This document shows, one piece after another, positions 1 to 7,200 of a DNA stretch of 32,827 nt. The DNA is taken from positions 1 through 32,827 of the forward strand of contig RDXH01000025.1 in NCBI GenBank assembly GCA_004292745.1. The letters are read 5' to 3'. The notes beneath the pieces were generated by a model that was given only the letters and a program-made list of their open reading frames with translations, was not told the origin of the DNA and made no database searches. Both the position numbers and the translations under genes were made by a program. The DNA comes from Oscillatoriales cyanobacterium. GTDB taxonomy: Bacteria > Cyanobacteriota > Cyanobacteriia > Cyanobacteriales > Microcoleaceae. The first letter of the stretch is position 1, and every line of letters starts with the position of its first letter.

Positions 1-155
1 GGCATTTCTTGGGCTAGATTTAGAGCAACTTCGAGCAGATATTCGCTCAGACTAAGACCCCACAGGGTAGCTGCTTTTTCTAACAGTTCTTTTTGTTCCC
101 GATTGATAGTTATCTCAAGGGTGCTTGTTTGGGGAGTTTGTGTAGGGGTTGACAT
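1..155 (-). CDS. DUF1778 (TacA-type) antitoxin, partial at window edge
   Basis: The reverse strand opens with ATG at 153-155 and reads 51 codons without a stop to the window edge. The product starts MSTPTQTPQ and continues with a ribbon-helix-helix-like segment (LEITINREQKELLEKAA, then LSLSEYLLEVALN) that closely parallels the complete antitoxin at 762-1046. DUF1778 proteins are DNA-binding antitoxins that neutralise a GNAT acetyltransferase toxin and repress their own operon. The C-terminal toxin-binding part is outside the window, so whether a second toxin follows cannot be seen. It lies downstream of the complete module, with its own copy of the repeated promoter region, so it looks like a tandem duplicate. 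Confidence 0.75.
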   Translation of the reverse strand, partial: MSTPTQTPQTSTLEITINREQKELLEKAATLWGLSLSEYLLEVALNLAQEM

Positions 156-184
156 ATTTTTTCAATGACAGCAAGGTTGGCCGC

Positions 185-246
185 TCTGATATTCTAGCAA
201 TTTTTCAGATGGGCGATCGCGCTTGCTTTGAGAATGGCGATCGCTT
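185..246. repeat. Upstream repeat of TA module, copy 1
   Basis: A 62-bp stretch upstream of the partial antitoxin matches 1116-1177 with only a few mismatches, mostly near the end close to the second HIP1-like site. It holds two GCGATCGC-type octamers and, on the minus strand, a TGC-TAGAAT element (191-199) that resembles an extended -10 box. Its conserved place before both antitoxins suggests promoter plus autoregulatory operator, inferred from position only. Confidence 0.7.
191..199 (-). promoter_or_regulatory. Putative extended -10 promoter of distal antitoxin
   Basis: On the minus strand the sequence reads TGCTAGAAT, a TGn extended -10 with hexamer TAGAAT, 36 bp before the ATG of the partial antitoxin. 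It is the counterpart of the better TGCTATAAT box at 1122-1130. No convincing -35 hexamer is visible. Confidence 0.4.
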
Positions 247-251
247 TTGGT

Positions 252-758
252 TTATTCAAGCACTTTGATGATGGTGGCGATCGGGATAAACAGTGAAAGA
301 TCATCATCCTCTAAAGGTATGAAACCGTATTTCAAATAAAACTCTTTAGCTGGCTGATTTTTACTATCGACTATCACCGCAAATATTCCCACCTCAGAGG
401 AGATGCGAACTGAAGAGCGAAATGACTCCATTAACAGTTCTCTTCCTAATCCTCTCCCCTGCATTGAGATAGCCACAGCAAGTTTGCCTAGACGTATTGC
501 TGGTAGAGGATAGCGAGGTAATCCTCTGCGATAATTTTCAGGTAAAGATTCGCGTTTAATTTCAGTCGTACTGACAGAATAATAGCCTGCTATATCTCCA
601 GTTTCACCTTCTGGAATTGCCGCAAAGGTTTTAGAAATTCCTTTTTTATCATTCTGTCTGGCATATTTTTTGAGGTATTCATTTAACTCCGGTATACCGC
701 AGTCAAAAGCTTCTCTTTTTAGTCGGCTATCATCTATTGCACAAAAAATCCATTTCAT
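252..758 (-). CDS. GNAT-family toxin of a DUF1778/GNAT toxin-antitoxin module (TacT/AtaT-like)
   Basis: A 168-residue GNAT acetyltransferase. Characterised relatives (TacT, AtaT, ItaT) stop translation by acetylating the amino group of charged tRNAs using acetyl-CoA. Visible marks are LPRYPLPAIRLGKLAV in the central strand, the acetyl-CoA pyrophosphate loop QGRGLGRELL, VIVDSKNQPAKEFYLKYGF with the conserved FY..YGF segment that carries the family's catalytic tyrosine, and a C-terminal PLEDDDLSLFIP. Length is normal for the family. The ATG lies 3 bp after the stop of the antitoxin at 762-1046, so the two genes form the usual antitoxin-first operon. The target tRNA cannot be read from sequence. 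It looks intact, with no frameshift. Confidence 0.88.
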   Translation of the reverse strand: MKWIFCAIDDSRLKREAFDCGIPELNEYLKKYARQNDKKGISKTFAAIPEGETGDIAGYYSVSTTEIKRESLPENYRRGLPRYPLPAIRLGKLAVAISMQGRGLGRELLMESFRSSVRISSEVGIFAVIVDSKNQPAKEFYLKYGFIPLEDDDLSLFIPIATIIKVLE

Positions 759-761
759 TGT

Positions 762-1046
762 TTACCAGTTCCCGTACTTTTCCTGATGCTCTTTGATAGC
801 TGCTTTAAGGGCGGGGTTGGGTTCGGGTGGATTTTCGATGGCGGATGCAAAGATTCCCCAGTCGCGATCGCTCAACACAATTTGCTCTACTTCTAGAGGT
901 GGCTGTTTGGCTGCATTTAGAGCGATTTCTAGGAGATACTCGCCCAGACTCATAGACTTGGCTGCGGCTGCTTTTTCTAGGATTTCTTTATCTGTTTGAC
1001 TGAGGGTTAATTCTATTTTTGTTGGGGTATCGGTTGGTGTTGACAT
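762..1046 (-). CDS. DUF1778 (TacA-type) antitoxin
   Basis: This 94-residue protein has an N-terminal ribbon-helix-helix segment (KIELTLSQTDKEILEKAA, then MSLGEYLLEIALNAA) and a C-terminal toxin-binding tail containing LSDRDWGIFASAIENPPEPN and ending ALKAAIKEHQEKYGNW. The L-S-x-R-D-W...NPPxPN tail is typical of antitoxins paired with GNAT toxins. It is expected to bind and neutralise the toxin encoded 3 bp downstream and to repress the shared promoter. An extended -10 (TGCTATAAT on the minus strand) lies about 75 bp upstream within a repeat also found before the second antitoxin copy. Both antitoxins start MSTPT, which supports duplication. Confidence 0.88.
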   Translation of the reverse strand: MSTPTDTPTKIELTLSQTDKEILEKAAAAKSMSLGEYLLEIALNAAKQPPLEVEQIVLSDRDWGIFASAIENPPEPNPALKAAIKEHQEKYGNW

Positions 1047-1115
1047 TGTTTTGTGATAAAAGGGCGATCGACTAATTTTATTGTAGCAATATTGATGAGA
1101 ACACTCGTTGGCTCA

Positions 1116-1177
1116 TCTGATATTATAGCAATTTTTCAGGTGGGCGATCGCGCTTGCTTTGATAAGGGCGATCGCTC
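1116..1177. repeat. Upstream repeat of TA module, copy 2
   Basis: Second copy of the 62-bp repeat at 185-246, in the same orientation relative to its antitoxin. It contains the extended -10 element and two HIP1-type octamers. It sits farther from its ATG (69 bp) than copy 1 (29 bp), because additional sequence with another CGATCG site lies between. Confidence 0.7.
1122..1130 (-). promoter_or_regulatory. Putative extended -10 promoter of the TA operon
   Basis: On the minus strand this reads TGCTATAAT, a perfect TATAAT preceded by the TGn extension, about 75 bp upstream of the antitoxin ATG at 1046. No good -35 is present at the usual distance, which fits an extended -10 promoter. The flanking HIP1 sites and repeat may include the antitoxin operator. 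Confidence 0.5.
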
Positions 1178-1233
1178 TCATTTTCGCTTCAGACTAATAC
1201 TTCTGATTCGCGGGTACGGATAATTTCTTCTTT

Positions 1234-2022
1234 TTAGTCTTGCTGTTCTGTGCTACTCTTAAAATCAGCATGATAAGTAACTTGCTGTATGAGCGTTTCT
1301 TTTTTAGAAAAAACTATTTTATGGGTTGGATTAAATATTGTATTCATCAAAGGCTTCTCACCTAAATTACTAACTACAACTAAAACATAGTCATCTCGGT
1401 ATTCCAGAGCTTTTAAATACTCATTCTCAGTTAATCTAATACTTCCTGACCTATCTTTAACACCCTTGACTTCTACCAAAAAAAATTTGGATGTTTCAGA
1501 AATCTCAATTTGAAAGTCATAGCCATCCCCCAACATCCTAGCATCTTGCCAAATTCCTATTTTAAAAGCAGGAATAGTTTGATAATTATTGATAAAGAAA
1601 TCTTCTGCTGTTTTGCCTGTTAGTTGCAATTGCTTAAATTTACTTTTGATAATTGGACTAACGGGTTGACTATATTCATACTTAGCTTGAAAGTTATCCT
1701 GTAAATATAGCTTGACTATTGTTGCGTATGAAGTTACATCTTCTTGTCCAAAAAGTGTATCAATTGAATTTTTTACAGGAGCAAGATAGTAATTTTTACC
1801 TTGCCACCAACCTTTTCTAGCATTATCAAAGAAGGGATCGAATGAATCTTGGCGATTTTTAATCGTACCAACAGTTTCAGCAACTCCTATATCCACGAGT
1901 TTTTTGTAAAATTCTTGTTTTGTCTTTGCTCCGAAGGCTATGACAAACTCTTTATCAAATTTTGCGAGTCCGTATCCGATCAAATTAAGTACATCATAAT
2001 TTGGATGTTTAGTTTTTAACAT
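1234..2022 (-). CDS. DUF3883 domain protein, nuclease-like orphan
   Basis: A 262-residue protein whose C-terminal half matches the DUF3883 pattern: GDGYDFQIE, then FFLVEVKGVKDRSGSIRLT, ENEYLKAL and DDYVLVVVSNL. The spaced aspartate (GYDF) and the E-V-K triad resemble a PD-(D/E)xK nuclease core, and DUF3883 domains are known at the ends of restriction and defence proteins. The N-terminal 120 residues (ending near YEYSQPVSPI) show no motif I recognise. It stands alone, with no helicase or methylase beside it, and it is AT-rich compared with chlB next door, so it may be an acquired defence remnant or single-gene system. Nuclease activity is inference. Confidence 0.7.
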   Translation of the reverse strand: MLKTKHPNYDVLNLIGYGLAKFDKEFVIAFGAKTKQEFYKKLVDIGVAETVGTIKNRQDSFDPFFDNARKGWWQGKNYYLAPVKNSIDTLFGQEDVTSYATIVKLYLQDNFQAKYEYSQPVSPIIKSKFKQLQLTGKTAEDFFINNYQTIPAFKIGIWQDARMLGDGYDFQIEISETSKFFLVEVKGVKDRSGSIRLTENEYLKALEYRDDYVLVVVSNLGEKPLMNTIFNPTHKIVFSKKETLIQQVTYHADFKSSTEQQD

Positions 2023-2080
2023 AAAATATATTTCCGATCAGATTAATATTTCATAAAAAATGCAAGTAAACTTTAACTAA

Positions 2081-2098
2081 GGTGGGCAAATGCCCACC
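2081..2098. terminator. Hairpin downstream of chlB
   Basis: GGTGGGCA-AA-TGCCCACC is a perfect 8-bp inverted repeat with a 2-base spacer, beginning 11 bp after the chlB stop. The GC-rich stem suits a transcription stop for chlB, though only a broken T-tract follows on the minus strand (TTAGTTAAAG). The same GGTGGGCA/TGCCCACC hairpin is, from memory, a dispersed element in cyanobacterial genomes, so it may simply be an inserted repeat. Confidence 0.5.
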
Positions 2099-2109
2099 CT
2101 ACCAATAAA

Positions 2110-3636
2110 CTACGCGCCCACAGCTTCCTTCGCCGCGTACAACACCTCAGCATTAATCTTCTCAATCCCTCGTTCGCGCGCGAATTTCTCAGTATTCCGC
2201 TTCACCTTACCCCGCACAAAACCAGGGATTTTATTCAATTCTGCCTGTCCATCCTTCGTCCAAGCCATATCAGAATCAGCCGAAATTCCCTTAGTAATCA
2301 CTTCCTTCGTATCGTGGCCACCGAAGATTTCTAACAGGTGGTCTTCCATGCCCAAAGTAAAGGAATTGTAGACCAAATCTACGCACTGATTCGTGCCTTC
2401 ATAACCCAAAAATGGCTTGTAGCCGATCGGGAAATTTTGCACGTGAATCGGCGCAGCAATCACGCCGCAGGGAATATCCAAGCGCTTACCGACGTGGCGT
2501 TCCATTTGGGTGCCGAAAATGGCGGAAGGTTCGGCTTTGGCGATCGCATCCCCGATCGCCCCATGATCGTCGGTGATAATTACTTCATCGCAATACCCTT
2601 TTACCTCTTCCCGGAACCAATCAGCATCGTGTTTGCAGTAGGTTCCTGCCCACACAACGTGAATTCCCATCTCGCGAGCCAAAATCTTCGTCATCGCCGC
2701 TGCATGGGTATTATCGCCAAATACGACCGCTTTTTTGCCAGTTAAGTTTTGGCAGTCGATCGACCTGGAAAACCAAGCTGCTTGCGACACAAACCGCGTT
2801 TGTTCGTCGATGAAAGCTTCGTAATCAACCTCAGCACCTTGGGCATTCAATACTTGCTGAATTTTGCGAATACAACGGGCTGTTTCTACCACACCCATGG
2901 GGGTAATATCCACCATCGGCGTGCCGAATTCTGTTTGCAAATACTCTCCAGCCATCATCCCTAATTCGCGATAGGGAACTAGGTTAAACCAAGCGCGCGG
3001 CAATCTTTTTAAGTTATGAACCGAAGCACCTTCGGGAATAACTTCATTGACTTCTATGCCCAAATCTGCCATCAAACGCTTCAACTCAGTACAGTCGTGC
3101 TGGTTGTGGAAACCCAGCGTTGACATCCCGATGATGTTGACTGATGGTTTTTCGCTTTTGGTTTCTACTAAATCGCCTTTTTTGCGGGCTTTGCTGATGT
3201 AAAATTTGACGATTTGTTCTAAAGTGCGATCGGCTGCTTGGAGTTCATTTACCCGATAATGGTTAACATCCGCCAGCAAAACATCGCCTTTGGCCTCCAA
3301 TTGAGCTCGCTCCACGAAGTTTTCCAAGTCTTCTTGTAGAATGCTGGAAGTGCAAGTCGGAGTCAACACGATTAAATCTGGGTGTTCTTCTCTGTCTTTA
3401 CGGGTGATATTGTCCACCACTCGTTCCTGGGAACCACGGGCGAGTACGTGTCTGTCAACGACGCTGGTAGTGACAGGGGTGAAGTCCCGTTCTCTTTCCA
3501 GCATGGAACGCATGACGTTGAAGTAATCGTCTCCTATGGGTGCGTGCATGATTGCATGGACGTTTTTGAAGGAACTAGCAACGCGCAGGGTGCCAATGTG
3601 GGCTGGGCCTGCGTACATCCAATAAGCCAATTTCAT
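2110..3636 (-). CDS. chlB: Light-independent protochlorophyllide reductase subunit B
   Basis: This 508-residue subunit is the NifK-like partner of ChlN; the ChlNB tetramer with the ChlL ATPase reduces ring D of protochlorophyllide without light. The N-terminus [18 protein letters not shown] is diagnostic. Asp36 (in [10 protein letters not shown]) corresponds to the unusual aspartate ligand of the [4Fe-4S] cluster described for the B subunit, and cysteine-bearing [14 protein letters not shown] follows. The C-terminal 60 residues ([20 protein letters not shown] onward) form the PCP_red domain specific to this subunit. An AGGA ribosome site lies 9 bases before the ATG. It is monocistronic here: chlL and chlN are not in the window. 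Length and frame are normal. Confidence 0.97.
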   Translation of the reverse strand: MKLAYWMYAGPAHIGTLRVASSFKNVHAIMHAPIGDDYFNVMRSMLERERDFTPVTTSVVDRHVLARGSQERVVDNITRKDREEHPDLIVLTPTCTSSILQEDLENFVERAQLEAKGDVLLADVNHYRVNELQAADRTLEQIVKFYISKARKKGDLVETKSEKPSVNIIGMSTLGFHNQHDCTELKRLMADLGIEVNEVIPEGASVHNLKRLPRAWFNLVPYRELGMMAGEYLQTEFGTPMVDITPMGVVETARCIRKIQQVLNAQGAEVDYEAFIDEQTRFVSQAAWFSRSIDCQNLTGKKAVVFGDNTHAAAMTKILAREMGIHVVWAGTYCKHDADWFREEVKGYCDEVIITDDHGAIGDAIAKAEPSAIFGTQMERHVGKRLDIPCGVIAAPIHVQNFPIGYKPFLGYEGTNQCVDLVYNSFTLGMEDHLLEIFGGHDTKEVITKGISADSDMAWTKDGQAELNKIPGFVRGKVKRNTEKFARERGIEKINAEVLYAAKEAVGA

Positions 3637-4275
3637 AGGTATTTTTCCTTGTGCTGGTTGAGAGTTGCTCGATCGGGCGATTACTGCTAAATTTTAGGGT
3701 TGTTTCCGATTCTCTCACCGAATGAATCCTTTAGAAATAGTAAGTTTCTCTAGATTTGTTGATTTGGGCGATCGGTCAAACCCTCTTCCTGCTAAGGATT
3801 TGACCCCTGAATAAAATAACCTTGCTCGGCTTTTATTGCAATAATTCTTAACCTTTTGTCAATTTTCGTTAACACCTCGGCCAATTCAATTCCTACAACC
3901 TAGATATTAAATGCTGACCTGATTCCTCACAGCTAAATATTAATCAATTTGATTGATTTTTTAGAGCCTACTAGAAATACTATTAATATAGTAAAATACG
4001 CATTTATTTGAAAATTTCTTCCATACTGACGCAAAAACTGCAAGTCTTGTGATTAATCATACAAATCCGTGAAAAATCTGGCTGGGGCGGGGAAGTCCAG
4101 AATCATTATGCAGCAAGTATACAGCAATAATTTCATTCTTTAATCTAAAATACTATAAACTCTCTATGGCTGACTCCTGTGGATACCAAAATCCCTACGG
4201 TGGGAGGCTACCGGTAGTGGTTTGCTGTCAAGGCCCACTTTCCCACGCATCCCAAAAAACAGCTCTTGAGTGATA
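3637..4275. other. Divergent intergenic region between chlB and the kinase fusion
   Basis: This 639-bp AT-rich spacer separates divergently transcribed genes and must hold both promoters. Nothing in it codes convincingly. Visible items are an AT-only hairpin with T-run (AATCAAT-TTG-ATTGATT, about 3943-3959), a TATAAA box near 4151-4156 upstream of the kinase gene, and a purine-rich GGCTGGGGCGGGGAAG stretch near 4080. I found no clear NtcA box or riboswitch. Confidence 0.4.
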
Positions 4276-7200
4276 ATGGAGAGTAATATTAACTTAGCAC
4301 ACCTAATTTCAGAGAACCCAACTATGATGGCAATTCCCGGCGTTGCAGTTCTCGCTCTCATTTATGAAAGCAGCACATCCCTGGTTTACCGCGGCCGGGA
4401 TGAGCAGAACAATCAGCCTGTTATTATAAAACTTATCAAAGAAGACTATCCGACTCCAGAAGAGCTTAATAGATATCGGCGCGAATATCAAATTACTGCC
4501 AGCTTAAAGTTAGACGGAGTGGTCACAGTCCACAAGTTGCTATCTGTGAGAAATAGTTTGGCAATGATTTTAGAAGATTTTGGCGGCGAATCTTTGAGAA
4601 TCTTCATGGCTTCCCAAAAATTCACAATTTTAGGTTTTTTAACTACGGCCATTAAAATTGCTGAAACCTTGGGAGAAATTCACGCTAAAAATGTAATTCA
4701 CAAAGATATTAACCCCGGCAATATTGTTTTTAACTCAGTTACTGGCAAAGTCAAACTCATCGACTTTAGTATTTCCACTGCCAGCGAATTGGATAACATT
4801 CCCAATAAAGACCCTAATTTTTTAGAAGGTACTTTAGCCTATATGTCGCCGGAACAAACAGGCAGAATGAACCGGGTAATAGATTATCGCACCGACTTCT
4901 ATTCCTTGGGTGTCACCTTCTATGAAATTCTGGCAGGACAACTCCCTTTTAACACAGCCGATCCAATGGAGTTGGTTCATTGTCATATCGCTAAACAGCC
5001 AGTACCTCTTAAGGAAATTGCACCGGAAATCCCTCAAGCTGTTTCAGATATTGTGATGAAATTGTTAGCAAAAACCGCTGAGGAACGCTATCAAAGCGCC
5101 TGGGGACTGAAAGCAGATTTGGAATCTTGTTTATTTCAGTTGCAGACATCGGGGTTAATTTCTGAGTTTACTCTCGGTAGTCAAGATATTTCTGATAAAT
5201 TTAAAATTCCTCAAAAACTCTACGGTAGACAGCGAGAAGTAGAAACTCTTTTAGCAGCATTTGAACGGGTGGCAGCCACAAATTATCGCTCTTCCCGTCG
5301 CACCGAACATTCTCAAATAGCTGTTATTAATAAAGACGTAAAATCGAAGACAGAAACCTCCCAATTATTGCTAACAAGAAGAGAATATCATAAATCCCGC
5401 AGCGAGATGATGTTAATTGCTGGTTATTCCGGTATTGGCAAGTCCGCCATGGTGAAAATTTTAGAAAAACCGATTACTTGCAGACAGGGATATTTTATCT
5501 GGGGTAAGTTTGACCAGTACAAACGGACGATTCCTTACTCGGCGGTTGTGATCGCTTTTTCAGAATTGGTGCGACAGCTTTTAACTGAAAGTGAAACCCA
5601 GTTAGCAGTATGGCGGGAAAAACTTCGCAGCGCTTTCGGCCAAAATGGGCAAATTATTATTGATGTCATTCCCGAAGTAGAACTGATTGTTGGACCTCAG
5701 TCTCCTGTAGTTGAATTAGGGCCAACGGAGTCTCTAAATCGCTTTAATCTGGTTTTTCAAAATTTTATTCGCGTATTTTGTCAGCCAGAACATCCCCTGG
5801 TAATTTTTCTGGACGATTTGCAGTGGGCTGATTCTGCGACTCTCAAGTTGATCGAATTGATGATGACAGATGAGGCTACGCAATATCTGTTTTTAATTGG
5901 GGCTTATCGCGATAACGAAGTGAGTCCCACTCATCCTTTAATGATGACTGTGGAGACGCTGCGAAATCAAGAAGCAATTGTCAATCAGATTGCTTTATTG
6001 CCACTGGGAGTGGACAATATAACTCATTTAATTGCAGAGACTTTGCATAGCGATCGAGAATCTGTCAAACCTTTAGCTGAACTCGTTGTCAGCAAAACTG
6101 ATGGCAATCCTTTTTTTGTCAATCAATTTCTACACACATTATATCAGGAAGACCTCCTAGTTTTTCATCCCCCTCTGTCTGGAAATAAAGGCGGCTGGCA
6201 TTGGGACATCAATCAAATAGAGCAGTGCGCTATCACTGATAATGTGGTAGATTTGATGGTGCAAAAATTAAGAAAACTGCCAATTTCAACTCAGCAAGTT
6301 TTGCGTTTAGTAGCTTGTTTGGGTAATGAATTTGACTTAAATACCCTGTCTTTAATTAATGAAAAAGAAGCTTCAGAAACTTTTTCACAGTTGTTGCCAG
6401 CGATTAAGTCGGGATTGATTTTGCCAAGTTCGGAGTTGGAAAGTAAGTCCTTAGATTATGTGATGTTTCCGCTGTTGATTCTCAATTATAAATTTCTGCA
6501 TGACCGGGTACAGCAAGCAGCCTATGCTTTAATTGATGATTCGGAAAAAAAGGCTGTTCACCTGAAAATAGGTAGGCAAATTTTAGAAAATACTCCCACT
6601 GAATATCGGGCTGACAGAATTTTTGAATTGGTAGATCACTTGAATGTGGCTCGAACTTTAATTGGGGAAGATAAAGAATTAATTGAACTGGCGACGTTGA
6701 ATTTAGACGCGGCGAGGCGAGCGAAAGATGCGACAGCTTATGTTTCAGCTTTGCAGTATTTAACCGCAGGTATGGACGGCTTGACGGAGGATATTTGGGA
6801 TTCCCACTATGACTTAGCCTTTGCTTTGCATATGGAACGAGCAAATGTTGAGTATTTAAATGGTTATTTTGAAAAATCAGAAGAATTTATCAATATAACT
6901 TTACAAAAAGCCCGATCGCCTTTAGAGAAAGTAGAAATTTACAACCTACTGATCGTACAGTACACCCTGCGCGCCAAGTACGAGGATGCAGTCAAAGCGG
7001 GCATCAAAGCCTTGAACTTGCTGGGTATCGATTTACCCCTAGATGGGCTGCAAACCGTGATTTCTGAAGAATTTGAGGCAGCCAAGAGCATTTTGGGCGA
7101 TCGCGAAATTGCTTCATTGATTGACGCCCCGGAAATGACTATCCCCGAAAAAAAAGTTGCCGTTAAATTAATCACAAACTTGCTAACATCCGCCTACCTC

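Noticed and set aside
2338-2745. 135-residue plus-strand reading frame inside chlB
   Set aside because: Antisense to a complete, highly conserved chlB; composition is that of a shadow frame, with no ribosome site or family resemblance.
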